From contig NZ_CANNBM010000002.1 of NCBI RefSeq assembly GCF_947502895.1, positions 248,001 through 312,000 on the forward strand: a DNA stretch of 64,000 nt, given 5' to 3'. Position 1 is the stretch's first letter, and every line of letters begins with the position of its first letter. The notes under the pieces were generated by a model. That model searched no databases and was not told the DNA's origin. It saw only the letters and a list, made by a program, of their open reading frames with translations. Origin of the DNA: an uncultured Sulfitobacter sp. (GTDB taxonomy: Bacteria; Pseudomonadota; Alphaproteobacteria; Rhodobacterales; Rhodobacteraceae). Position numbers and translations under genes: made by a program. Of the stretch, positions 25,760 to 33,408 are shown one piece after another.

Positions 25760-27382
25760 CTATTGCGCCGCTGTCGCGTCCGCTTTGATGAAATCTGCTG
25801 CGCGCTCCGCGATCATGATTGTAGGGGCGTTGGTATTACCGCTGGTGACTGTCGGCATGACGGAGGCATCCACCACGCGAAGGCCCTGCATCCCGTGTAC
25901 CCGCAATTGTGGATCGACAACGGCCATATCATCGACACCCATTTTGCAGGTCCCGACAGGGTGATAAATGGTGTCAGCGCGGTTGCGAATAGTCTGCTCC
26001 CAGTCGCTATCGCTCATCCCGTCATGGATGCCGAACAGTTCTTTGTGCTCATATGCGGCAAGCGGCGGAGTTTTCATGATGTCGCGTGACATCTTGGCCC
26101 CCTTGATAAGCGTCTGCAGATCGCTTTCTTCAGCAAGATAGTTGGGGTCAATGGCGGGCGCGGCCATAGGATCACTGCTGGCCAACGTCACTGTCCCGCG
26201 TGAGGCGGGCCGCAGAACGCAGACATGACAGCTGTAGCCATAGCCCGGATGCAGTTTGCGTGCGTGATCATCCACCACCGAGATAACGAAATGTATCTGG
26301 ATGTCGGGCCGCTTAATAGCAGGATCGGTTTTCAGGAACGCCGCCCCTTCGGCAAAAGGCGTCGCCAACATGCCACGCCCCGTCTTGCGCCACTCAAGTA
26401 TATGTTTGGCAAGATTAACCGTACCCCGCAGACCGATACCAAAATTGTCAGTGTCTTTTGATTTATAGCCCAGCGTGAAATCCAGATGGTCCTGCAGGTT
26501 CTGACCCACACCAGCCAGCTCATGCCTTACCTCGATCCCGTGGGGGGCCAAATCCTCTGCCCGTCCGATGCCGGACAGCTGCAGCAACTGGGGCGAGTTA
26601 AACGCCCCGCCGCACAGGATCACTTCGCGGTTTGCGGCAACATGTTTTTCCTGCTTGCCCACGCGGTAATGCGCACCTGTCGCGCGCTTGCCGTCCAGCG
26701 ACAAACGCGTGGCGTGGGCGTTGGTAATCACCGTCAGGTTGGGCCGCGACATCACAGGATGAAGATAGGCCGCAGCCGCCGAGCAGCGTTCGCCTGCGCG
26801 CGCGGTATCATGGAATTGCGTAACCTGATACAGACCCACACCTTCGTTATCACCCAAATTGAAATCGGCAACTTCGCGGTGCTGCAAACGGCTGGCCGCG
26901 TCGATAAAGGCGCGGGTAATCGGGCGCGGTGATTTCTGGTGCGAAACCTGAAGCGGTCCCGCGCCACCGTGCAATTCTGCCTCGCCATCCTGATGGCCTT
27001 CGGAGCGCAGGAAATATGGCAGCACACTGTCCCAATCCCAGCCGTCACACCCTTGCGCGGCCCAACCGTCATAGTCTTCACGCTGTCCGCGCACATACAA
27101 CATCGCGTTGATGGCACTCGATCCGCCCAGCGCCTTGCCCCGCGGCTGATAGCCCATGCGGCCGTTCAGCCCCTTTTGCGGGACAGTCTTGAAAGCCCAG
27201 TTCGAAATCTTGCCCCAACCAGGTAACATCGCGACAACGGCAGCAGGCGTTCGGATCAGCAGATGCTTGCCCGTGCCCCCTGCCTCCAGCAAGCAGACTG
27301 TTACGTCGGGATCCTCGCTCAGCCGCGCCGCCAATGTGGCGCCACCCGATCCACCGCCAACAATTATATAGTCATAAGCCAT
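25760..27382 (-). CDS. GMC-family alcohol/choline dehydrogenase
   Basis: FAD-dependent oxidoreductase of 540 residues. The dinucleotide motif YIIVGGGSGGATLAARLSE starts at residue 4. GMC signatures are GKALGGSSAINAMLYVRG and GGAFNSPQLLQLSGIG, and the catalytic His is in YHPVGTCKMG with Asn in SGNTNAPTIM. ATG 27382 is chosen as GGGAGG lies 9-10 bases upstream; ATG 27391 is too close to it. Pairing with an acyl-CoA ligase recalls the AlkJ-AlkK arrangement for alcohol oxidation. The substrate is not certain. Confidence 0.9.
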   Translation of the reverse strand: MAYDYIIVGGGSGGATLAARLSEDPDVTVCLLEAGGTGKHLLIRTPAAVVAMLPGWGKISNWAFKTVPQKGLNGRMGYQPRGKALGGSSAINAMLYVRGQREDYDGWAAQGCDGWDWDSVLPYFLRSEGHQDGEAELHGGAGPLQVSHQKSPRPITRAFIDAASRLQHREVADFNLGDNEGVGLYQVTQFHDTARAGERCSAAAAYLHPVMSRPNLTVITNAHATRLSLDGKRATGAHYRVGKQEKHVAANREVILCGGAFNSPQLLQLSGIGRAEDLAPHGIEVRHELAGVGQNLQDHLDFTLGYKSKDTDNFGIGLRGTVNLAKHILEWRKTGRGMLATPFAEGAAFLKTDPAIKRPDIQIHFVISVVDDHARKLHPGYGYSCHVCVLRPASRGTVTLASSDPMAAPAIDPNYLAEESDLQTLIKGAKMSRDIMKTPPLAAYEHKELFGIHDGMSDSDWEQTIRNRADTIYHPVGTCKMGVDDMAVVDPQLRVHGMQGLRVVDASVMPTVTSGNTNAPTIMIAERAADFIKADATAAQ

Positions 27383-27670
27383 TCGCACCATCCTCCCAGA
27401 TACGCGGAGCGCCACGTTTAGACATGAACCACCAAAGCAGGCGGGCATGGTCCGTACGCGCGAAATAAGCCAAAGATGAAAAGGGCTGTCCATCGCTAAC
27501 TGGCTGCGACACCGCTGTCACGTAGCGTAATCGCACAGCGGCCTTGTGCCAAGCTGTCGAAATCTCTCCGACTGCCCCAAGCCTGTCTCGACGCGCCGCA
27601 CAGCGCCAGCTAGGCTGTGTTCATACAAAAGGGCGGCATTGCTTTGCGCCCCGTCACAACCGGAGCCGCA

Positions 27671-29062
27671 ATGGCCACACATCTCAGAGACCTGCCCCAG
27701 ATCAACAGCCTGCTTGCCTACCCTGGTATCGCGGCATTGGCGCAAACCTATAGCCAGAGCGAAACTGTCGATGCCCTGCGTATCATTGTCGATGGTCTGC
27801 GCACCAGCCTGCTTGCGGGGGGTGCGCCACCTATGCCCGATTTCGCCAGCACGTCCTTTGCTGCCCGGGTCGACGCCCAAATCGTGGTCGCCCGCCAGCC
27901 CGCGCTGCGCGGTGTGATCAATGCCACGGGCGTCATCATCCATACCAATCTCGGCCGCGCGCGGCTGGCCCCCCAAGCGATTGCAGCCATGCAATCCACT
28001 GCAGCGACGTTCTCCAACCTCGAACTTGATCTTGCGACAGGCAAGCGCGGCTCGCGCCACAGCCACACCGAAAGGCTGATCTGCGACCTTACAGGCGCGC
28101 AGGCCGCTGTCGTGGTCAATAACTGCGCTGCTGCTGTGCTGCTGGCCTTGGTCGCCACCGCTCAAGGCCGAACAGTTATCGCCTCGCGCGGTGAGTTAAT
28201 CGAGATCGGCGGCTCTTACAGGCTGCCCGATGTTATTGCGCAAAGCGGTGCAACCCTGCACGAGGTTGGCACGACAAACAAAACCCGCGCCAGCGACTAT
28301 GCCGATGCAATTGATGATAACACCGCCGTTCTGCTCAAAAGTCACACGAGTAACTTCAAGATTATCGGGTTTACCGCCGCGCCAACACGGGCGGAACTGG
28401 CCCTGATCGCCGCCGAGCGGCGTCTTGTGTTGATGGAGGACCTTGGCAGTGGTGTTCTGATTGATCTGGCCCCTTACGGGCTGACGGATGAACCCGTTGT
28501 CGCGGACATATTAAAAAGCGGTGTCGATCTGGTGATGTTCTCGGGAGATAAACTGCTGGGTGGTCCACAGGCAGGCATCATCGCAGGGCGGCGCGATCTG
28601 ATTGCCGCGCTCAAGTCGCATCCGCTGATGCGTGCTGTGCGGATCGACAAATTATCGCTTGCGGCGCTCGAAGCGACGCTTCGCCTCTACCGCGCGCCGC
28701 ATGATCCAATGGTCGCCGTACCTGTTTTGCGCATGTTGTCGGAGCCTGCCGAACAGGTTGCGGCGCGTGCCAGAATGGTGGTCGACCAGATTGCACCTGT
28801 CGGCAGACTGGATGCCAAGGTGGTCGAGACTGTCGCGCGGGTGGGCGCGGGCGCATTGCCGGAACAAGATCTTGTCAGCCATGCGGTCAGCCTTGCCTCT
28901 GACGACATGTCGGCGGATGCACTGATGGCGGCTTTGCGGGCATCTGATCCCCCAATCATCGGCCGCATCGAACATGACCGCGTCCTGCTCGACGTGCGAA
29001 CGATTGACCCGTCAGAAGGTGCGGCGATTGTCCGCGCCCTCAATTCGATCAGTGGCAAATGA
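27671..29062 (+). CDS. selA: L-seryl-tRNA(Sec) selenium transferase
   Basis: PLP enzyme of 463 residues, the same length as E. coli SelA. It converts seryl-tRNA(Sec) to selenocysteyl-tRNA(Sec) using selenophosphate. The PLP lysine is K294 in MFSGDKLLGGPQAG; INATGVIIHTNLGRA near 84 is also typical. ATG 27671 has CGGAG upstream; an in-frame GTG at 27617 gives an atypical extension. Its stop overlaps the selB ATG by 4 bases. Confidence 0.97.
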   Translation: MATHLRDLPQINSLLAYPGIAALAQTYSQSETVDALRIIVDGLRTSLLAGGAPPMPDFASTSFAARVDAQIVVARQPALRGVINATGVIIHTNLGRARLAPQAIAAMQSTAATFSNLELDLATGKRGSRHSHTERLICDLTGAQAAVVVNNCAAAVLLALVATAQGRTVIASRGELIEIGGSYRLPDVIAQSGATLHEVGTTNKTRASDYADAIDDNTAVLLKSHTSNFKIIGFTAAPTRAELALIAAERRLVLMEDLGSGVLIDLAPYGLTDEPVVADILKSGVDLVMFSGDKLLGGPQAGIIAGRRDLIAALKSHPLMRAVRIDKLSLAALEATLRLYRAPHDPMVAVPVLRMLSEPAEQVAARARMVVDQIAPVGRLDAKVVETVARVGAGALPEQDLVSHAVSLASDDMSADALMAALRASDPPIIGRIEHDRVLLDVRTIDPSEGAAIVRALNSISGK

Positions 29063-30933
29063 AGAGCCGCTGCATCGTGGTAATCGGCCATGTGGATCAT
29101 GGCAAAACCTCACTCGTCCGCGCGCTGACGGGCACGCAGACCGACACAGCGCCCGAGGAAATAGCGCGCGGCCTGACCATCCGGCCCGGATTTGCGCATA
29201 AGCACTACAGCACGGGAACCGTCGATTTTATCGATGCCCCGGGGCATGAGGACTTTGTTCAGGCGATGGTTTGCGGTGCAGCAGGCGCACAGGCCGCCCT
29301 GTTGGTCGTCGATGCAACCGAAGGTATCAGGCCACAGACGTTGGAGCATTTGCAGATCGCAGGGCATCTGGGGATTTCACAGGGCGTTGTGGCTGTCACC
29401 AAATCCGACCTGCCCAGCGATGCAGAACTTGCCGAGACCGTGCAAAACCTGCGCAGGATAATTGCTGGCACCGCGTTGGCGGGTGCCGCGATTATCCCCT
29501 GCTCTGCCCTCGGCGGCGCAGGGATCGAACACCTGCATGATGCTGTGCAATCGCTGTTGCAGCACGATACCGTGATGCCCACACCTTCCTTTGCCACCTT
29601 GCCCGTTGACCGCGCATTCACACTCAAAGGGCGCGGCACTGTTGTAACGGGGACCTTGATCGGTGGTCCGCTAACGACCTCTGCCGCATTGGTAATCCAG
29701 CCATCAGGGCAGCCTGTCACCCTGCGCGCATTGCACAGCCGAGGAGAGGAGCGTCAGCACGTCTTTGCAGGAACCCGCGTTGCCGCCAATTTACGTGCAA
29801 CAGCTGTCGCCGACATTCCGCGCGGTGCCGTGCTCACCAGCGCCGACGCGCCAGCGGCGGGACGCTGTATCGACGTTGACCTGAAGGATTTGACGGACAC
29901 GCCCAAGCATATGCAGCAGGTACGGCTTCTGTTCGGCACAACTGCATGTATCGCGACCGTCAGGCGATATGCGGGGGCTGCTCAGTTTGCCCAGCTGCGC
30001 CTGACCGAACCTGCATTTGCATACGAAGGGCAACCCGCTGTTATCCGCAGCCTATCGCCACCAAAAACCTTGGGGGGAGTGATTTTTCTGGACTGTCAGG
30101 CACACCCGACACGCGCCGGCGACAAATCGCGCCTCGCTCTGCTGCAAACACTCCACGACGGAAGCCCCGCAAACATTGCCACCGCCCTATGCACCCAGAA
30201 CGGTGGTGCGGCGCAGATTGCCGATGTGGCACGTTTAGCGCGGATTTCTAGTAGCGATACACACATCGCGCTGCAAAGTGATTTCACGAAAATTACAGAC
30301 TGTCTGATTGCCCCAACAGACCACGTTATCCAGTGCGAAGCCGACCTATTGGCCAAAATCAGCGCTTATCACGCAACATTTCCACTGCGCCCCGCCATGC
30401 CAATCGACGCTTGCGCGCCACCCAAAACGGACCCTGCGCTGTTCGCCTATGCAAAAGCCCAGCTACGCGCGGATGGCACACTAAGAGAAATCGCTGGTGG
30501 AATTGCACTAGCGGCGCACGACCCTTTCACCAAACTCAGCGATGCCCAGCGCCTGAGGCTGACCGCGCTTGCGCAAGAATGTGCCTCGGCAGGCCTCACG
30601 CCACTGGAAACTCCCGCAACCCCATCGGAAGCCGCACTTGTCGATTTGCTGGTGCATGCGGGGCATATCATCTGGCTGAACAATATCGCTTTGGGCCAGA
30701 TGCTGGCCTTTCACTGGTCGGCACTTGCCGCCGCAGCCGCCACACTGAACGATGTCTTTGAGCTCAACAGCAGCTTCACGACATCACAGGCGCGCAAAGC
30801 CCTCGCCACCAGCCGCAAAATCATCGTGCCCGTGTTGGAGCATTTCGACGCGACGGGCGTAACGCGCCGTACAGACGCACTGCGCCAAATGACAGGTGAA
30901 TTACCGGTTCCCCCTACTCCCCTGCCCTGCTAG
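29059..30933 (+). CDS. selB: Selenocysteine-specific elongation factor SelB
   Basis: GTPase of 624 residues that carries Sec-tRNA(Sec) to the ribosome at UGA codons bearing a SECIS hairpin. G motifs: G1 GHVDHGKT (residues 10-17), G3 DAPGHEDF, G4 TKSD. EF-Tu-like domains 2 and 3 follow, and the C-terminal 250 residues have the winged-helix repeats that bind SECIS RNA (FTTSQARKALATSRKIIVPVLEHFD region). It overlaps selA by 4 bases (ATGA) and is followed by the tRNA-Sec gene after 14 bases. Confidence 0.97.
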   Translation: MKSRCIVVIGHVDHGKTSLVRALTGTQTDTAPEEIARGLTIRPGFAHKHYSTGTVDFIDAPGHEDFVQAMVCGAAGAQAALLVVDATEGIRPQTLEHLQIAGHLGISQGVVAVTKSDLPSDAELAETVQNLRRIIAGTALAGAAIIPCSALGGAGIEHLHDAVQSLLQHDTVMPTPSFATLPVDRAFTLKGRGTVVTGTLIGGPLTTSAALVIQPSGQPVTLRALHSRGEERQHVFAGTRVAANLRATAVADIPRGAVLTSADAPAAGRCIDVDLKDLTDTPKHMQQVRLLFGTTACIATVRRYAGAAQFAQLRLTEPAFAYEGQPAVIRSLSPPKTLGGVIFLDCQAHPTRAGDKSRLALLQTLHDGSPANIATALCTQNGGAAQIADVARLARISSSDTHIALQSDFTKITDCLIAPTDHVIQCEADLLAKISAYHATFPLRPAMPIDACAPPKTDPALFAYAKAQLRADGTLREIAGGIALAAHDPFTKLSDAQRLRLTALAQECASAGLTPLETPATPSEAALVDLLVHAGHIIWLNNIALGQMLAFHWSALAAAAATLNDVFELNSSFTTSQARKALATSRKIIVPVLEHFDATGVTRRTDALRQMTGELPVPPTPLPC

Positions 30934-30947
30934 CGTTTGATGCAGCG

Positions 30948-31041
30948 GGAGGTGACTGGAGTCTGGTGACTTCCCTGGTCTTCAAAACCATGGACGCGCT
31001 TTAACGCGTGTGGTGGGTTCGATTCCCATCCACCTCCGCCA
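30948..31041 (+). tRNA. selC: tRNA-Sec (anticodon UCA)
   Basis: A 94-base tRNA including encoded CCA. It has the tRNA-Sec hallmarks: anticodon TCA at 30982-30984 in the loop CTTCAAA, a 6-bp D stem (GGAGTC/GACTTC) closed by a 4-base loop, a long variable arm (ACGCG/CGCGT) and discriminator G. The T arm is TGGGTTCGATTCCCA. The acceptor pairs GGAGGTG with CACCTCC; the eighth pair would be A with C, slightly unusual. It lies directly after selB. Confidence 0.95.
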
Positions 31042-31114
31042 AGATTTATGCGACAGCACTGGACATTACCCCACGACACTTTGCACACTAACCCTAGCAC
31101 GGGAGGGCAAAGCG

Positions 31115-32704
31115 ATGGGCGACAAACAGCCAAAATTCACACTCAACGATATGGCAGGTGCGCCGCATACCTATCCGCACCCGCGCCCCAGCCTGATTTG
31201 CTTTGTCAAACAAGACTGTGAAACCTGCAATACCGCCGCCCCTGTGCTGGAGGCGCTGCACCGTGCCTACGGCGCCTATGCAGATGTGGTCCTGATATCG
31301 CAGTCGGGCGAGAAAACCCGCGGGTTTATTGAGGAACACGCGCTCACCATGCCGGTGCTTGACGATCGCAGCTGCGGGACAGCCTTTGCATGGGACATTG
31401 AAAGCGTGCCATCGGTGTTCTGGATTGACGCAGCAGGCGTAACCGTTGCTGCTTTTGAGGGATTTGTCCGCAAGGATTGGGAAACACTCGCTGCCGACAT
31501 GAGCGTGGCGACGGACCAGCCCATAGCCCAGATCGACTGGGAGAGCCTGCCAGCATGGCGCCCCGGATGTGGCTCAAAACACCTTGACCCGACAGTGTTC
31601 GACAAACTGCGCGCCGAAGCCGATGACAGCCCGATCCGCGCACGCCGCATCGACATCGCACAAAGCGACGATGTGGCAGAATTCATGTTCGATCAGGGGT
31701 TTTCTGACGGCCTGCCCTTGGTGCCGCCGACACCCGAACGCGTGATGCGGATGTTGGGCGGTACACACCGCGCGCCGCAAGACATAATCGCGACCGTGCC
31801 ACCCAATATGGGTATCGCAACGGTAGAAAAGATCGCCATCAATGCCGTGATGGCAGGCTGCAAGCCCGAGTATATGCCCGTGATCATCGCAGCAGTTGAG
31901 GCGGTCTGTACCGATACCTTCAACATCCACGGCGTGACGGCCACCACTATGGGTGCCTCTCCCGTGATGGTGATCAACGGCCCGATCCGGCACAAGCTGG
32001 GTATGAACATGAAGTTGGGCGCATTGGGCGCAGGCAACCGCGCCAACGCCACCATCGGGCGCGCGCTGCGCCTTGTCGTGCGCAATGTGGGCGGGGCCAG
32101 CACGGGCGGCGTAGAACGCTCAACCCACGGCAACCCGATGAAATACACCATGTGCTTTGCCGAATGGGAAGAACGCTCTCCCTGGGAGCCACTGCATGTC
32201 GAGCGCGGGTTTGACGCCGAGGATTCCGTTGTCACTGTTTTTGCCATGACAGGCGGGCCTGTGTTGATCGTCGATCAGACCTCGCGCGCGCCCGACCAGA
32301 TCGCAGGGTCACTGGGGCTCGGGCTGGAGGGGGTGTTCCTGCCAAAGCTGCGCAATCTGCCCGTTGATGCGCTGTTGGTAGTCTGCCCCGAACACCTTGA
32401 TACAATGACCCGCGAGGGCGACTATTCCAAAACCCGCCTGCGCGAACAGATCCAGAATGTGACCACCCGCCCCCTGAGCGATATGGTGATGGATGAAAAC
32501 TGCGGCGCGGGCATCGCGCCAGAGGTTGCCGCCAATATGAGCGCAGACGCCTTGGCCAAGCCTGTGCCGAAATTCGCCAGCACCGATTACATCCACGTTG
32601 TTGTGGCAGGATCGGACGCTGGCAAATTTTCGTCTGCGTTTCACGGATGGGCGACAGGTCAGACCGGATCGCTCTCTGTTTCCAAAAAAATCGATCTGGG
32701 CTAG
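31115..32704 (+). CDS. Thioredoxin-domain protein, partner of UGSC selenoprotein
   Basis: Protein of 529 residues, cytoplasmic as judged by lack of a signal peptide. Residues 1-130 form a thioredoxin/AhpC-like fold with a redox motif C35-E-T-C38 and a late cis-proline segment (IESVPSVFWID). A long domain follows from about residue 190 (FMFDQGFSDGLPLVPPTPE, then IAINAVMAGCKPEYMPV and CFAEWEERSPWEPLHVERGF), of a family with no established function that I associate with UGSC proteins. ATG 31115 has GGGAGGG upstream; the frame extends back into the tRNA gene but is not coding there. The UGSC gene starts 28 bases after its stop. Confidence 0.8.
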   Translation: MGDKQPKFTLNDMAGAPHTYPHPRPSLICFVKQDCETCNTAAPVLEALHRAYGAYADVVLISQSGEKTRGFIEEHALTMPVLDDRSCGTAFAWDIESVPSVFWIDAAGVTVAAFEGFVRKDWETLAADMSVATDQPIAQIDWESLPAWRPGCGSKHLDPTVFDKLRAEADDSPIRARRIDIAQSDDVAEFMFDQGFSDGLPLVPPTPERVMRMLGGTHRAPQDIIATVPPNMGIATVEKIAINAVMAGCKPEYMPVIIAAVEAVCTDTFNIHGVTATTMGASPVMVINGPIRHKLGMNMKLGALGAGNRANATIGRALRLVVRNVGGASTGGVERSTHGNPMKYTMCFAEWEERSPWEPLHVERGFDAEDSVVTVFAMTGGPVLIVDQTSRAPDQIAGSLGLGLEGVFLPKLRNLPVDALLVVCPEHLDTMTREGDYSKTRLREQIQNVTTRPLSDMVMDENCGAGIAPEVAANMSADALAKPVPKFASTDYIHVVVAGSDAGKFSSAFHGWATGQTGSLSVSKKIDLG

Positions 32705-32732
32705 GCTGCCCCCAACCAAGCGGAGGAACTCT

Positions 32733-33254
32733 ATGATTACAATTCTGGATCCCACTGACGAACGCGTCCCCGTCGAGCGACAGATCACGCCGCGTAGCGG
32801 TAGCCTGTCAGGTACCATCGGCCTGCTGGATATCAGCAAACCGCGCGGCAACGTGATGCTGGACGAGCTGGAGCGTTTGCTAAAGCAAAAAGCGCCCGAT
32901 GTGACGGTGAAGCGATTTGCCAAGCCCACCTTCGCCAAGCCTTGCCCCGACGCCTTGCGCGCCGAGATACGCGATGCTTGCGATTTTGTCGTTGAAGGCT
33001 TGGCCGACTGAGGATCATGTACCACGTGCAGTATGCACGATACATTCTGGTTTGAAACCCAATCGATCCCCGCAGTCGCAGTAGCCTCAAGCGAGTTTGG
33101 CGAAGCCGCCATTAGCCAGCGCGGCGCGCTGGGTATGGAAGGCGCACGCTATGTGCTTGTGCCGCATCCTATTCAGGATGCTACCGATGACGAAATGCGC
33201 GCCAAGGCGGCGTTGGCCCTCGGGCAGATCATCGCCGCGCTGACAGAGAACTAG
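32733..33254 (+). CDS. UGSC-motif selenoprotein (in-frame UGA read as selenocysteine)
   Basis: Selenoprotein of 173 residues with Sec at position 93, codon TGA at 33009-33011. The reading frame is open on both sides: residues 1-92 end in CDFVVEGLAD, and after the TGA the same frame gives GSCTTCSMHDTFWFETQ and runs to TAG at 33252-33254. The resulting U93-G-S-C96 motif defines a small family of (seleno)proteins of unknown function. GGAGGA precedes the ATG. A hairpin suitable as SECIS follows the UGA. The gene sits between selB/selC and selD, immediately after a thioredoxin-domain gene. A standard gene caller would split it into 32733-33011 and 33033-33254. Confidence 0.9.
33017..33045 (+). promoter_or_regulatory. 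Bacterial SECIS hairpin of the UGSC gene
   Basis: The upper stem CGTGCA (33025-33030) pairs with TGCACG (33034-33039), closing the loop GTA. The lower stem ATGTA (33017-33021) pairs with TACAT (33041-33045), with CCA and A as internal loop. The first loop base, G33031, lies 20 bases after the UGA, within the range known for bacterial SECIS elements, and the loop starts GU as SelB prefers. Confidence 0.8.
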
Positions 33255-33268
33255 GGCGCTTGCCCGAT

Positions 33269-33298
33269 GGCTGCCCTGCGCACAGACGCGGGGCAGCC
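33269..33298 (+). terminator. GC-rich hairpin after the UGSC gene
   Basis: The arms GGCTGCCCTGCG and CGCGGGGCAGCC form a 12-bp stem with one T-G pair and a 6-base loop, 14 bases past the stop. There is no T run after it, so it may stabilise the mRNA 3' end rather than terminate cleanly. Confidence 0.45.
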
Positions 33299-33408
33299 CT
33301 AGACGTACCTTGCTCGCAAAATTGTGCTCAGACAGGCTTGGACATTTGCCTGATCGCAGGGCAAAGATGCGCCATGCTAGATATTCCACAGCCATCCTGT
33401 TGCCGCGC

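Noticed and set aside
31010..31114. N-terminal extension of the thioredoxin-domain protein
   Set aside because: It would overlap the tRNA-Sec gene; ATG 31115 has a strong Shine-Dalgarno.
33009..33011. TGA as an ordinary stop or nonsense mutation in the UGSC gene
   Set aside because: The frame continues at once with G-S-C, a SECIS-like hairpin follows, and all Sec machinery genes flank it. A pseudogene would not be expected to retain these features.
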